A DNA stretch of 64,000 nucleotides from Begonia masoniana (Eukaryota > Streptophyta > Magnoliopsida > Cucurbitales > Begoniaceae): contig CM039502.1 in the NCBI GenBank assembly GCA_022432975.1, positions 18,175,453-18,239,452 of the forward strand. The letters are read 5' to 3'. The translations under genes were made by a program, and so were the position numbers. Under the pieces are notes generated by a model. That model ran no database searches and was not told where the DNA came from. It was given only the letters and a program-made list of their open reading frames with translations. The first letter of the stretch is position 1, and the number at the start of each line of letters is the position of its first letter. Of the stretch, positions 1 through 11,885 are shown one piece after another.

Positions 1-719
1 CGGAGCCCAGAAAAACCCATTATCATCATCGACCATATTATGCAGATTTTGATGGTTTTGCAGATGGTGGATGGAGTAGTCCTCTGTTGTTTTGGTTGCT
101 TTGGAGCTGTATGTTGTGCAGAGAACAAATATGATGTCCGTTCTCTCCTCTCTATATTTTGTTGTGTAAATATCAAAATGAATCTTAAATTACGTGAGTA
201 TTTTCATATAACTTAAGTTTTTAATTTAATTAATTGATTTTTCTTAATTATATATTTTTTAAAAAAATATTTATTAAAATTAATTTTTCTCAAATAAATA
301 TCACTAATTAAAACATAATTAATAAAATTAATTATAAACAAAACTTTCATTAATAAATTATTTTTTTAAATATAATCAGTAAAATAAATTAGAAGGACAA
401 AATAATGACGTCAAATTAAAAGTTTAAAGTATAATTTGATTCAATTTTGATACTTTACCTTGTTTGGTTTTTACCAAACATTTTACCCAAATCAAATGAA
501 TGATATTTTGGGTATAAGAACAAGGTGAAGTATAAAAAGGCAATGTTTTTCTATTTCAATGTTGGTGTTTAAGACAATTTTGGGTTACCTTTTCTATCAA
601 GGTCCTCTTGTTAGCTGTGAACATGGCTTGTGTTTGCATGTTTGAAGAAATATATAAATTATTGAATTAATTCTCAACCCTCAAAACTTAATCTTTTAAG
701 ATTGTCGGAAATTTATGAC

Positions 720-842
720 ATGGGTTGCATCCAATCTAGCCTCATAAGCAAGTATACCCATCAAAGAAAACTTTTTTGTACAGATTTTGCTGGTGCTTAT
801 CCAGAGATAGATGAGATAAAACATTCCATTCAGAAATCTTGA
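720..842 (+). other. Small ORF with MGC myristoylation-like start (40 aa)
   Basis: A 40-codon ORF begins M-G-C-I-Q-S-S, which fits an N-myristoylation plus palmitoylation signal, and ends E-I-K-H-S-I-Q-K-S before TGA. It lies 150 bases beyond the stop codon of the convergent kinase gene. The same reading frame exists at 20021-20143, but there Cys3 is Phe. I do not recognise a family, and no splice-linked continuation is obvious. It may be chance; it is listed because both copies keep it open. Confidence 0.15.
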
Positions 843-994
843 TTGATATAAAGCATAGAAGATAAAAGTATTGTGATTCGACTTCTCGTAAATTCATGGC
901 CACTCACCGGCTTTCCGCACCTGTTGATTCTCTTTTCCTGCAAAGCTAGCTTCTACATTCTTCTATATTTACTTTCACAGCTCACCTTTGAGAT

Positions 995-3900
995 TTAGCT
1001 TTTAAAGAAGGGATGTTCGAGGGCTTGACGGGCTGTAAGACGCTCGGAAGGATCATATTTCAATAAACCATACAGCAAATCTGTAATTGGGGATCTCGAG
1101 GACTCTACGCATTTTGATATCATATCCTGTGCAAAATAAAAGAGGCCACTGTCAATCTTAAATAATATACTTCCATGACTAGATGTGTAGAAAGCAAGAA
1201 AATAAGGTAGGCACCTTTAAACGATCAAGCTTCTTTACAGCTCTGATACTCTCTCTCGAGACTGCTCCTTCAGGCCAGTTGAGATGCGATCCTCTCCTAA
1301 AGTACTTTTCCATGCTTTGACTGCATCGTGGCAGTAAGTTCTAAATGAGTTTATGAATGTTGACTACTTCAACAAAATAGACTCCGGACTCCAAATTCCA
1401 AACAAATATCGCATTGCAAACGCAGCATTCTGTTTAAGAAAAAAAAAAAGAGTAAAGAATAAGTACTTAGCCCTCTGAATCATATGCCCTGGCAACGGTC
1501 CCAACACCATCTCCATCATTGCCATATGCTCCAAGTTCTCATGCGTCTGGAATAATGCTTCACCCTACAATAACGCAAACCTTACCAAGTTTACTTGAAA
1601 TTTCACACTTGAACAAGATCTAAAAGATCTTAAGCTATGCACAACTGACCGTGCAGAGCTCAACAAGTATGCAACCAACACTCCATAAGTCACATGGATA
1701 ACTCCACCCTAGACCTACACACATTCATAAGTGCCAGTAAGAATATAGTTGGACATATAGGGGAAGAGAAAAAACATAGGAAAACATGAAATAAGAAAAT
1801 ATCAGAAGCAAATGAAGGCGGGAAACTCTTTCATGGCAACACCACAGCTCGTTCACCTAGAATAACCTCAGGGGCTCTGTAATGCCTCGTAGAAACAATG
1901 GAGCTATGATTCTGATTATCAAACGTAGTACTACCAAAGTCAATCAGCTTAATTGCACTAGACTTGGGCAAACACCTGAACTGCATTTCAGCCGATGGTA
2001 CCCTCTGTATCATTTAAATTACCATCATCACCGAGTCTAACCTAAAATCCAATATTATACTTCTAAGTTTATAGATACCTTCCAACCAGGAAGCTTTACA
2101 TATTCAGAAGACACAAGAAGTATATTTTCTGGCTTCAGATCAGTGTGGATTAGGCGTAAATTATGCATATCTGTTGGATACGGTAAAGGAAGCAAAGTTA
2201 TATGATAAATATGAATATAGCAGTATTCCAAATTTACACATTGCTCTGTCCTTTGTCAGACACATAAGACCAGAATTAGTCCTGGTAACTAGCAGGAGAA
2301 ATACGATAAAATAGAAGCATAGAAAGTAGACCAAGTCCAAGAACAATCCACACACATGCTACAGAATCCAAAAGCTGGCGTCCAAATTCCCGAACAAGGT
2401 CCAAAGGAAATGGAGAGTATTTATTTCTCTTTAGAAAGTCAAATAAGCTAGGTCCAAGCTTCTCAAACACCTGATCAAACCATCCAAATTCATTCAAACG
2501 AAGGTTTCTGTTAAGTTACCAACTCCGCGAATAACCATACTGAATAGAACAATATCAACTGTCATGACCAATTTTTATAATCTTGATTTATACATAGAAC
2601 ATGTTGCTTATCTAAGTCCCTCGGGAAGAAAATCACTGTAAAACAACTTACTCAATCCAAGGTATTTATAAAGGCCATTCCCAGAGAAAACTAAAAAGTT
2701 GAATAATTGCACAAGACAAAATCTCTAGATTCAATATAACTGTTATTGTGAACAGTTAACTGGAATACTCACGATGCATATGTGATTGCGATAGTCAAAC
2801 CAGCTATGAATCTGTACACAACTGCACAGAGGGAACGTTGAAATTCAATCAACTCGCATAGTTCAGGTGAACTACTCATCTATCAATAGAACTACCAAAC
2901 ACACACCGAGAATTGCCATTGTCATTCTTCACAAGATATTGAAGTATATCAACCTCGATCATTGCTGCATCGCGATATTTTCGTATGCTTCGAACAACCT
3001 TTATGGCCACATAGTCTCGTGTTTGACGGTCCCAACATTCCAAAACTCGACCAAATGTGCCTACAGCACTTGCAACATGCTGAGTGACTCAGAAGAATCA
3101 CAAAAATGTAAAATCTTTGCATGGAGCAGGCTTGATAACTAACCTTCACCCATTTTTCCAAGTATTTTATCTGCCAAACATTATAATTAAGAACAATAAG
3201 TACTTTAATTGTTATTGTAATTACTATCTCAAAAATGACAAAGAAGACCACAAAATCCCAAGTTCAAAGGAAAATTGATAGCTATGCTCAAAATCAGCTA
3301 AGTGTAAGGTACTTATGGATACAAAAATATTCAAATATCTCACTTCCAAATTTATAACAAAAAATAATAATTTTTGAACCTGAACTTTATAAAACTGAAT
3401 GATGCGTCGTCATAACTAGCAAGTGGACCTTAATAAAAAAAGTAACCCAAAATTGTCAAACCGGTAATATGATAAATATACCCCAAACTTCAAATAGGAA
3501 GTCAACACAAAGCTAAACTAACAGATACTTGAGAGAAAATGCAGGATGATTTTGTGGTAATTGAAAATTTTGATTCAGCATCCAGAAATACACTAGAAAA
3601 CTTGCGTGATCGTGGTTCCCGGCTTAAGATAACTTTGATGGGTGTGATAAATCTCAATAACAATCACAATTTACAGTTTTAACAGAGACCACAAAACCAG
3701 ATGTAGAATGACATAAAACAAACTATAAATTGCAGCGCAAGCTGACCAAACCAGAAAACTCACATCTCGGAGTGAGATTCTCGCCAAGATTAAAAACGTA
3801 GTGGCCCTCACGATCATCGTCCCTCATCGGAGGCGATCCAGCCCTTCCAATTCCTTCTCTGCGTACATTCAAAGCCCTTCGCGTCTACAAAAGAAGACGA

Positions 3901-4093
3901 TTCAATCAGCAACAATTCTCGCCTATTCAACATTACACGAACTTCAAAACCTATAATGGCTCTAAACATGCTACAAATTTAATGTTCATCCTCAAAAACC
4001 CGTAACCCTAAATTCAACCAACCTCTTCTTCTGACGGTGCCGAGTCCCAACCGCCCTATGTCTTTTCCTGGTTCGCTGCGTTTCCTTCTCCAT
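995..4093 (-). CDS. AFC3: AFC3-like LAMMER (CLK-type) dual-specificity kinase, copy 1, with exon-1 frameshift
   Basis: LAMMER kinases phosphorylate SR splicing factors in the nucleus. Twelve exons can be read on the minus strand (forward coordinates): 4023-4093, 3764-3884, 3144-3170, 2907-3060, 2773-2821, 2356-2470, 2079-2170, 1857-2004, 1650-1714, 1467-1564, 1215-1320 and 995-1126. All introns are GT-AG and all phases join, with one exception: exon 1 is 71 nt instead of 72, because the forward strand reads cccaaccg where copy 2 reads cccaaaccg. Translation from the ATG at 4093 therefore shifts before exon 2. Downstream are the glycine loop [32 protein letters not shown] and the C-terminal end HPFFKS. 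The [14 protein letters not shown] stretch matches Arabidopsis AFC3 better than AFC1 or AFC2. The deletion may be a homopolymer error. Confidence 0.85.
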
Positions 4094-4494
4094 CTATTCA
4101 ACATCCACTGCAATCATTCACGATTTCTCCCTCCACGACCATATGTCTCGTACATCTGCAATAACAACTCTGACAGAACATGCGAAAATTATGGTTTGTA
4201 AAGATTCAATCTAGACAGCACCAAATTCCTATCTCGTTTTTGTCCAGGAAGAGAAGCAAAGCCGAAGGAATATCGCCACGAATCACTCAGAAATCGAAGG
4301 TAAACGAGACATTCCCCTTTCTCGAACAAGATAGTCATTAAGTTTCGTCAATAGAATTATAGAGCAGCGTTAAAAGAAAAAACGAAAAATATATTAATTT
4401 GATAAATGATAAAGATAAAATAAAATATATTAATTTTTCAATTTATCAATATTAAATTAAACAAACTCAGTCACTGTAAGATGGATAAAAAATA
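4094..4494. other. Upstream region of AFC3-like copy 1
   Basis: This is the presumed promoter and 5' UTR of the kinase, up to the left end of the MULE. The part from about 4380 is very A/T-rich. The MULE starts only about 400 bases from the kinase start codon, so it forms the outer edge of the available promoter. I see no other gene here. Confidence 0.4.
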
Positions 4495-4569
4495 GGATTA
4501 AGTGCAAAAAAAACCATGAAGTATGGGAAAAGGGCAAAAAAAAACCTCAAGTTTCGAAAGGGTAAAATA

Positions 4570-4770
4570 AAGCTCTGCGGGGGACCGCTCACCTCCCGCA
4601 GAGGGTGAAGAGCGTGCAGCGGGTACCTGCCTCAAATAATGCGGGCACCCGCCGCACGCGGGTGGTCACGCGGGTACCCGCCGACCCCCCGCGTTATGCG
4701 GGAGGCATGCGGGCACCCGCGTGACCCCCGCGCGACGCGGGTACTCGCATCATTGAGGCGGGTACCCGCT
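4570..4770. repeat. GC-rich subterminal palindrome cluster of the MULE
   Basis: The segment contains repeated perfect or near-perfect GCGGGTACCCGC, GCGGGCACCCGC and related inverted motifs in an otherwise A/T-rich region. The same block recurs at 23878-24075 and, reduced to three units, at 32500-32560. Such subterminal repeats are where transposases usually bind. The ORF read through this region (4781-5035) is proline-rich and not convincing as a gene. Confidence 0.75.
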
Positions 4771-5566
4771 GTAAGCAACAGTGCCACCCTCACGATTTTT
4801 ATTTTTAATTTTTAACCCTCTGCAGATCCCTAATTTTTTAACCCTCCTCGCCGCCGGAGCTCGCCCCCAACTTCGACCACCACCACGCCGACCTCTTGGG
4901 CTAGGCTTGCCGATTCCTTACCCTTCACGCGGGTACCTGCCGACATCATTCTCCGACGCACAGACAAGTAAATATTTGCTGTGCTATTTCAGAAAACTCA
5001 ACTCTCCGCCTTGGATTTCTGCTGGAGTAAGTTAAATCCTACATAGAAATATGCATTTCGATTGATGCATTCACTCTGCATTACATGATGATTTTCGATT
5101 GATGCATTCACTCTGCATTACATGCTGTCTTTCCTTTGTTTTCAGCCTCTTTTTTATTTTTTTTTTCTTGCTCGCCTCTGCCTCTTGTCCTCATGCAACG
5201 ATTGAAATGAGATCCCTATTTCGAATTGTTTAATGCTTCAAATTAATGATCTTCTCTGTTTGAGGGATTGATGGCAAGTGTATGAGTTGGTAAGTAATGT
5301 AATTGCCAAATATTGTACATTTCATAAACAAAAACTTGTTTTCCAAGCAGATGGAACACAAAGTTAAAGTTGTCTATTAAAAATCGTAGGACAATCCATA
5401 ATTTGTTTGTGGTTGATGTTGAAATGTTGTTATTTGAAATTTATATTTGTTGAATTGTTGAATTGTTGAAATGTTGTTGTTTGTGGTAGGTGTTGAAATG
5501 TTGAAAGGTTGTTATTTGAAATGCTGAAATTCAAATTGAACTATATTTTTTTCTTTTTTGTAGACA

Positions 5567-7636
5567 ATGGATCCAAGAAGATTTACCGATTTAAATGACC
5601 AAAGAAATTTTGATGTTGATATGGATTGGAATTCGCATACTAATAATGAAGAAATTGAGGCGTATTCGACATCTGTAACTCTAGATGAGGAGCTGCGAAC
5701 ACCGATTGGATCAGACGTAGATGAGGTGGAAAGCTTACCGGTATGTGAAGAAAACTCAAAGGATTTTAGTTTGGGAAGAACATATAGTTATATAAAAGAA
5801 ATTAAAAAGGAAATAGAACTATATTCTTTGAAAGAGGGTTTCGACATTACATTTGTCCAAAGTGACACTAAGCGACTGACAGCTAGATGCGCAGACGGAT
5901 GTCCTTGGCGATTGCATGCATCAAAGATTAAAGACGAGGAGACCTATCAAATAAAGACTTTGGTCAATTCTCACAACTGTACGAGGGTAGTGAGAATCGA
6001 AATGCTAGAGCAAAAAATCTTGCAACTCATTATCTTGATAGATTTAGAAGTCAACATATGTGGGCTATCCCTTCCATCATCGAGACCGTCAGGAAAGATC
6101 TCACTGTCAATATTACGCATGATATTGCCAAAAGAGCAAGGAGCATAGCCCGAACACTAAACGAAGGCCATGGCGACGAAGAGTACAAACTAGTCTGGTC
6201 TTACGCATCAGAATATATAGATCAAATTTGGGCAGCACATTAGCAGTACATACTTACAATACAGGAAGTACTTTAATGATATGTCAAAGAGTATATATGT
6301 GCATGTGTGCTTCCAAGGCAGGTCTGCTGCAGCACGGACGCCCTGTCATCTGTTTGGATGGTTGCCATTTAAAGGGCTCGTGTCCCGACCAATTACTCAC
6401 GGCTGTCAGTATTGATGGCAACGATGGAATATATCCAGTTGCCGTTGCCAACGTTGAAAAGAAACCGAGGAGACATGGACGTGGTTTTTTGGGAATTTTG
6501 AAGCAAGACCTGAATATGGGATCGGGCGAGAACTGGACAATTATTTCGGATCGTCAAAAGGTATAATTCATTTTCAATTGTTAGATAATTATATTGTTGC
6601 TAATTTTGACTCGGTTTTTATTTCAAATATCAGGGGTTGCGGAATGCTGTTGAGACCAAATTTCCTTATGCCGAACATCGATTCTGCCTACGACATATGT
6701 ATCTATATTTCAAAAGTCTCTTTCGGGGCAAAAAGTACAGAGAGGCGATGTGGAAAGCGGCAAGGGCCCCCACCCAGCATCATTTCGAAATAGAAATGAG
6801 AAAAATATGTCAGTTAAACTCGGAAGCCCACGCATGCTTCGAAGGAAGAGCCTAGACATTGGGCTAGTTATGCATTCTCTTCGATCCCTAAGTGCGATAT
6901 AGGCTTGACTAATTTGTTGGAGTCATACAATGCAGTTCTATTGCCTGCCAGAGACAAACCGATTATCACCATGTTCGAGACAATACGAAAGGATTTGATG
7001 GCTCGCATTGTCAAAAAGTTTGAGAAGATGGCTCAATCAACAGACATTCTATGTCCCCGGATAAAGAAAAAGCTTAAGGATCTACAAATTTCAGCTCGAA
7101 ACTGGAGTGCTCAATTAGCAGGAGATGCACGATTTGAGGTCAGCAACGGTTAAGAACAATACAAGGTCGACATGAATATGGGTGTGTGTGAGTGCACTAG
7201 ATGGGAGTTGACCGAAATCCCTTGTGTCCACTCCATTCCCTGCATTAATAAAATGAGAGTGGAACTAGAAAGGTACGTGCATCCCTACTATCACCGGGTG
7301 CCTTATATGCAGATATATTCACATTTTATTCAACCCATGAACGGCCCACAAATGTGGCCGGCTATGACGGCACTCATGCCACCCACAAGACATCGCCAAC
7401 CTGGTAGGCCGAAAAAGATAAGAGTGCGGGATGTTGACGAACCATCGAGTTCGAAAGTTAGTAAGAAGAACTCAAAGATGACGTGTGGCATATGTCGGCA
7501 GCAAGGGCATAACATTCGTACTTGTCCTCACCGAGGATCCACTTCTTACGCTGCTGCAACAGACACGTTTATGGGTTTTAATGAATTTGAAGGGACGGAA
7601 GAATCTGCGACGCGAGGTCGAGGTAGAAATTGGTGA
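5567..7636 (+). pseudogene. MULE transposase, copy 1 (multiple frameshifts)
   Basis: Mutator-type transposase that would cut and move the surrounding element. In order: an acidic N-terminus from M-D-P-R-R-F; a MuDR-type DNA-binding region with C-x3-C-P-W-R and S-H-N-C; the MULE catalytic core with DGCHLKG (first Asp), an intron at about 6560-6632, ISDRQKG (second Asp) and the HRFCLRHMY region; a SWIM finger (C-E-C...C-V-H) near 7185-7230; and a CCHC zinc knuckle (CGICRQQGH...C) near 7484-7525. Frame is lost near 5990, 6211, 6459 and twice near 6835 by one-base losses relative to copy 2. An in-frame TAA at 7151-7153 is shared with copy 2. It cannot encode a full transposase as it stands. Confidence 0.85.
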
Positions 7637-8009
7637 ATGTAAGTATACGTTTGAATGACAGTCAATTATTTTGTTACATTCTGTCTATGGTATACAACAT
7701 CTATCCGACATTTTCATGTGATGGCTCTTGCAGGAAAAGCACAAGCTTCTGCTTGGTTCAGTTTTGGACTCTGTTGTTCGGATATTCGGTGAGACATAAA
7801 ATTCTTCTATTTTTTTGTTCAATCTTATTATTTGAAATGTGTGTGATGATCACGCAGAGAATCATGTTATTGTTGGTGAGCTTTTGGAATCAAAATCTGC
7901 TAAGCAGCAGGACATGAAGATGTTAACTATTAAACTGATTCACATCATCTTTTTGATTTGTTGATATGTTCCCAGAAGACTTTTCTAATTTGAACATCTG
8001 CATCATTTA

Positions 8010-8951
8010 TGTAACACCCGGTATTTTTGATCGGAAAATTATCCCTTGAATTGTCGAACAAGGTTAGGTTTATATTAATATGGCGTATGTGTTGGCGAAA
8101 TTGTTGGGATGTTTAGTGGAAAACTAAACCATGATTCATTTAGTTAGAAATGCATGGAAGGGCAAATTAGGAAGAATTAAGGTTGGTGGGAGAAATCAAA
8201 TGGATGATGACACTTGGCAAACTTGTTGAAGAAGCCATACTCTTTTCTCTCCCCTCCTACGTGAAACCCTCACTTTCTCTTCTCTGCTCTTTCCATTTCC
8301 TTCTCTGTTTCTTCTCTTTCTGGCGATTCAAACCTTTCTAGAAGACTTCATCTCTCCTCTTTTCTTCTATTTTCTTCAGCAAAAGTAAACATCTACTTAT
8401 GCTAATGAAGTTGGACAAGTTAAAATGTGAGTTTGTTGGAGTTTAGGGTTAAGACATTTCGGAGAAAACTCACTGTCCTTGGATGAAAACATGTTGGATT
8501 GTTTTCTAAAAGTCTGAATGGAGTCAGGAGTGTATGTAGTAAACATTTTGCAGCTTGTTTATTTTCTGAATGTGCATGTACAGGTTCGTGCATTACCGAG
8601 ACGATCAGAACATCAACATTGCAGCAAACAGGTAAGTTCATACCAGTAGGTTGGCCTTTATGGCCCTATATCAAAGAGGTACTAGGGTTCTTGTTCTGTC
8701 GGGTAGTTTTGGGTAGAAATGTTATAGCTTATGTTCAGTTTGTATTCTGTGTTGTCTGTTCAGTTCACATTCTGAGTTGTCTGTTTTCTGTCTCACAATA
8801 TGCCCTGTTATTTCTGATGTCTGCTGTTATAGGTTCAGGCACTGAGAATGTCATGCATACACGTTTTACTGAAAACTCATGCAAAACTGTTTTCTGTCAC
8901 GTTTTGAGTTAAGAAAGATAAAATCTAACTGTCCTAAAAAAAAAAAAAAAA
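8010..8951 (+). mobile_element. Tekay-like Gypsy LTR (5' part), copy 1, cut by gap
   Basis: Begins TGTAACACCCGG, the usual start of long plant Gypsy LTRs, directly after MULE 3' sequence. The body resembles copy 2 at 27316 and has the same general plan as the young LTR at 44359 (a C/T-rich leader, then TAGGTT-type segments). It ends in an A-run at the 100-N gap. No coding sequence belongs to it. Confidence 0.6.
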
Positions 8952-9051
8952 NNNNNNNNNNNNNNNNNNNNNNNNNNNNNNNNNNNNNNNNNNNNNNNNN
9001 NNNNNNNNNNNNNNNNNNNNNNNNNNNNNNNNNNNNNNNNNNNNNNNNNNN
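8952..9051. other. Assembly gap, 100 N
   Basis: Exactly 100 undetermined bases, the conventional size for a gap of unknown length. The left flank belongs to duplicated block copy 1. The right flank (9052 onward) has no counterpart after the matching point in copy 2 (28247 onward), so the two sides need not be neighbours in the genome. Confidence 0.98.
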
Positions 9052-9800
9052 ACACATCTTAAATCAGGTCACACAGAGTATGTGTGTGCTCAGGCCTACA
9101 TTCCAAACAGGGATAGGGTGATATATAGTTTTGTATGATTTTGGTTTGGACATGTATCATGTTTTGGACAAGAATACAAAAATACATGTACACTATAGTG
9201 GCATGGTAAGGCATGAAAAGGGTGAATAAGATTAAACTATTAAAGCAATTAATTGCCCCGTAATCGAGTCACGAGGATACATACTTGGGAAAATGATCAC
9301 TTCATCGACGGGGTATCAAGAACAGCTATGTCAATTAGATAACTATTAAGGGCATTACCGCCCTAATCGAGACCGAAGATATTATACTTAGGAAAACGGA
9401 ATCCACTTCCATCGAACGGAGGAGCACGAACACGCTATTTGAATCAGATTAATATTAAGGGAGTAATCCTCCCGTAACAGACAGAAGATATTTATCACTT
9501 TGGGAAAAAAATGATCCGCTTCCCATCGAACAGGGGTGCTAATCAAAAGGGAAAAAAAAATACAACATAACTATGAGAGTAGAAACAGCATGAAAGGGTT
9601 TAGTTTCAGCATACTGATAAAAACGCCACGAGTATCTGAAACACGGTCGTCCCACAAAGCCCGTACAAGACTACGAAATTAAACAATATTTAAAACTTCT
9701 CTCAACATTCAAGATTGACATTTGCTAAAATCTCAATACAATTAAGAATTTGCAGCGAACTCATTGCGCGGACCGAATATTTTTTTTTTTTTTTTTTTTT
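9052..9800. repeat. Non-coding stretch with about 105-bp degenerate tandem repeats
   Basis: No gene is visible. About three degenerate units lie between 9240 and 9545, each with a TAATCGAG-like box, an ATACTTGGGAAAA-like box and a CATCGAACGG-like box. The middle box recurs at about 9281, 9384 and 9494, giving spacings of about 103 and 110 bases. The stretch ends in a run of more than 20 T at 9779-9800, next to the 5' LTR of a degraded Gypsy element. Confidence 0.55.
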
Positions 9801-10060
9801 TATTAGGAAAGATTTTAAATGGTCAGGGTTGTTTGCGTTGTTAGTGTGGGTTATACTATATGAGGGAGGTGAGTGATACGGGGAGAGAAGAATATTGAGG
9901 GAAAAGTGGGAGAGTGCAGAGGCTCTACAATTTCTCTGCAAGAGAGAGAGTGAAGCTCTATAATTCCTCTACGTTTAGGTGGTGTGTGGTTCGGTTACTC
10001 TTTAAAAGTGCAATACATTTTCGTTGTTTGTTTGATAAGTACAGAGACCCTACCCTATCA

Positions 10061-10078
10061 TTGGTATCAGAGCGTTGA
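10061..10078 (+). promoter_or_regulatory. tRNA-Met-type primer-binding site
   Basis: TTGGTATCAGAGCGTTGA lies directly after the end of the 5' LTR (CCCTATCA) and matches the usual initiator-Met tRNA primer site of plant LTR retrotransposons. Confidence 0.8.
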
Positions 10079-10180
10079 TCCTAGAGAATAGCCGGCAAGA
10101 AAACAGTTCAGGGAGAGGTAGGAAGACAAGCCACGGGTAATGCTGCAATGACTTGGATTCAGAATTATTTACGATAGGAG

Positions 10181-11537
10181 TTGGATGAGATGAAAGAAAG
10201 CATCAGACGATCGTCGGAATTAGAGAGGAACATGACTTTGTTGATGGCGAAGATGGATGCAGTAGTGGAGGCAGTGCATACTGCACCACCAAACCTGTGG
10301 GATAAAGGGAAGAAAAAAATGGGTGATGAACTGGGACAATCCAGTTGTCCAGGCGAATCGTCCCGGGCAAGAAGTGGAGAAGAAGGGTGGAAGGAGGCGT
10401 ACTTGCATCACCGGGTGGAGATGCCAATCTTCGCAGTGGGTGATCCAGACGACTGGCTATTCCGGATTGAGCGGTTCTTTGCGCTCCAATCCCGGGCAGA
10501 AACAGAGAAGCTTCAGTGGGTGGCTGTGCATTTAAAGGGGGAGGCGTTGGCTTGGTATCAGTGGGAAGAACGGAGAAGACCGTTCCGCAGCTAGATTGAT
10601 TTCCGTTGTCTTTTGCTGGAGCGATTTCGATTGTCCCTCGAAGGCACCTTGTCGGAGCAGTTTCTGCAGCTATGGCAAACTGGGTCCGTGCGCGAATATA
10701 GACAACTCTTCAAACGAGCTACTTCCCACTTCTCGGACTTACCTGAGCATTTGTTGGAAGCTCAGTTTATGACCAGTCTCCGGTCGGAGGTGCGAGCTGA
10801 GCTCCTAGTGCTGCGACCGTCGGGACTCAATCGTATGATGGAGGTAGCGCAGAGAGTAGAAGACAAGTTCTGGTTGCTTCTGCAACCCGAACCAGGTGAA
10901 AAGGGAAGCCAATCCAGTGTTGGGCCGGGCCCGGGGGACAAGGGTGAGAGAAAATGAGCCATCCAAACCTGGTTGGACAGCCCAGCCACTGTCCCACTGG
11001 GTGACCGCCCGAAACACGCCAGTGAGCCCAGTTCGAGCTGGGTCGACTTCCACAGCGGCGTACGCACCGCGAGCTGGATCTCTTCTCCCAGAGACGTACG
11101 CATAGCGAAAGGGGATCTCCTCTTCCGATGCGCACGCACAGCACAACGGAAAATCAGTGTTAGCAAACCCCTTCCGACCAGCGTACACACAGCAGAGTGG
11201 GACGACGGGTACGGTGAACCCATTCCGGCCGGCGTCTTCTTTCCAGCGATTGACAGAAACAGAACTATTGGCGAAGAGGAAAAAAGGCCTGTGTTATCGT
11301 TGTGACGAACGTTTCTTCTCATGGTATCGATGCAAGGCCAAAGAATTGTTGGCACTGCTTTGTCAAGAGGGAGACGTTGCAGCAGAGGAAACACCGAGCA
11401 GAGAGGTGGAGCCACCGGGAAGAGCTGGACAAAACGAGTTGCCTTCTGAGCTAAAACAACTATCACCATATCTGATTGAGGGATGCTCTGCACTTACAAC
11501 AAGGACAGCAAAGGGGAAGGAGATTGCGTGGGAATAA
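10181..11537 (+). pseudogene. Gypsy Gag polyprotein remnant
   Basis: Structural protein that would form the virus-like particle. From the ATG at 10181 a helical N-terminus is followed by the retrotransposon Gag core (KLQWVAVHLKGEALAWYQW) up to an in-frame TAG at 10592-10594. The same frame then continues to 10957 (LPEHLLEAQFMTSLRSEV and onward). After a frame change, the zinc-knuckle part lies at 11157-11537, with C-Y-R-C-D-E as in Gag knuckles, but the usual His is replaced by Tyr (S-W-Y-R-C). With a stop, a frame change and a damaged knuckle it is non-functional. Confidence 0.8.
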
Positions 11538-11599
11538 GGGCAGCTCAAATTTTTTCAATTCCACATTATGGATAAGGTGTAACTTTAGGCGGCCGGTAT

Positions 11600-11885
11600 T
11601 GTTAGGAATATATTAGCTAAGGGGTAGATTAGAAAATATTATTAAGTGGTTAAGGTTGTTATGAGTTTGTTATTGTGTGGGTTATATATGTGGGGAGAGG
11701 TGAGTGATACGGGGAGAGAAGAATATTGAGGGAAAAATAGGAGAGTGCAGAGGATCTACAATTCCTCTGCAAGGGAGAGAGTGAGGCTCTATAATTCCTC
11801 TACGCTTAGGTGGTGTGTGGTTCGGTTACTCTCTAAAAGTGCCATACATTTTCGTTGTTTGTTTGATAAGTACAGAGACCCTATC
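11600..11885 (+). repeat. 3' LTR of the gag-only Gypsy element
   Basis: Starts TGTTAGGAATAT and ends near GAGACCCTATC. It matches 9801-10060 over long segments such as AGTGATACGGGGAGAGAAGA. Confidence 0.75.

Larger units (their letters stand above)
4495..8009 (+). mobile_element. Mutator-like element (MULE), copy 1, left end and transposase region
   Basis: The left terminus begins GGATTAAGTGCA and carries a GC-rich subterminal segment built of GCGGGTACCCGC-type palindromes (about 4570-4770). A degenerate transposase gene follows at 5567-7636, then about 370 bases of 3' sequence up to an inserted LTR at 8010. The same terminus is present in copy 2 (23798) and, inverted, at 32347-32678. In copy 1 no right end is visible, because the sequence runs into the gap at 8952. 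Confidence 0.8.
1..8934. repeat. Duplicated block, copy 1 (AFC3-like kinase + MULE left part)
   Basis: This stretch aligns almost base for base with 19227-28246, introns and intergenic DNA included. Similarity starts at the first base of the window, so the left boundary lies outside it, and stops at about 8934, some 18 bases before a 100-N gap. Differences are sparse substitutions, one longer difference (copy 2 has about 75 extra bases near 19622-19710) and many one-base length changes in homopolymers, most of them losses in copy 1. Position offsets grow from 19226 to about 19312 along the block. It is either a real recent duplication or two haplotypes placed in one scaffold. Confidence 0.93.
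9801..11885 (+). mobile_element. Degraded, gag-only (non-autonomous) Gypsy element
   Basis: The 5' LTR is at about 9801-10060 and the 3' LTR at about 11600-11885. They share long matching stretches but have clear substitutions and length differences, including about 26 bases missing in the 5' copy, so the insertion is old. A primer-binding site TTGGTATCAGAGCG (tRNA-Met type) follows the 5' LTR. The internal 1.5 kb holds only gag. No protease, reverse transcriptase or integrase is present, and I see no clear target duplication. Confidence 0.8.

Noticed and set aside
4781..5035. 84-codon proline/arginine-rich ORF (again at 24085-24339)
   Set aside because: It lies in the MULE end region near the GC palindromes. 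The repeat at 32347-32678 preserves the DNA but not the frame, so it is transposon end sequence, not a gene.
8866..9121. ORFs spanning the N gap (also 30224-30438)
   Set aside because: They are artefacts of translating through undetermined bases.
10762..11493. 243-codon minus-strand ORF
   Set aside because: It is exactly antisense to the gag remnant and has no recognisable domain; GC-rich sequence leaves antisense frames open.
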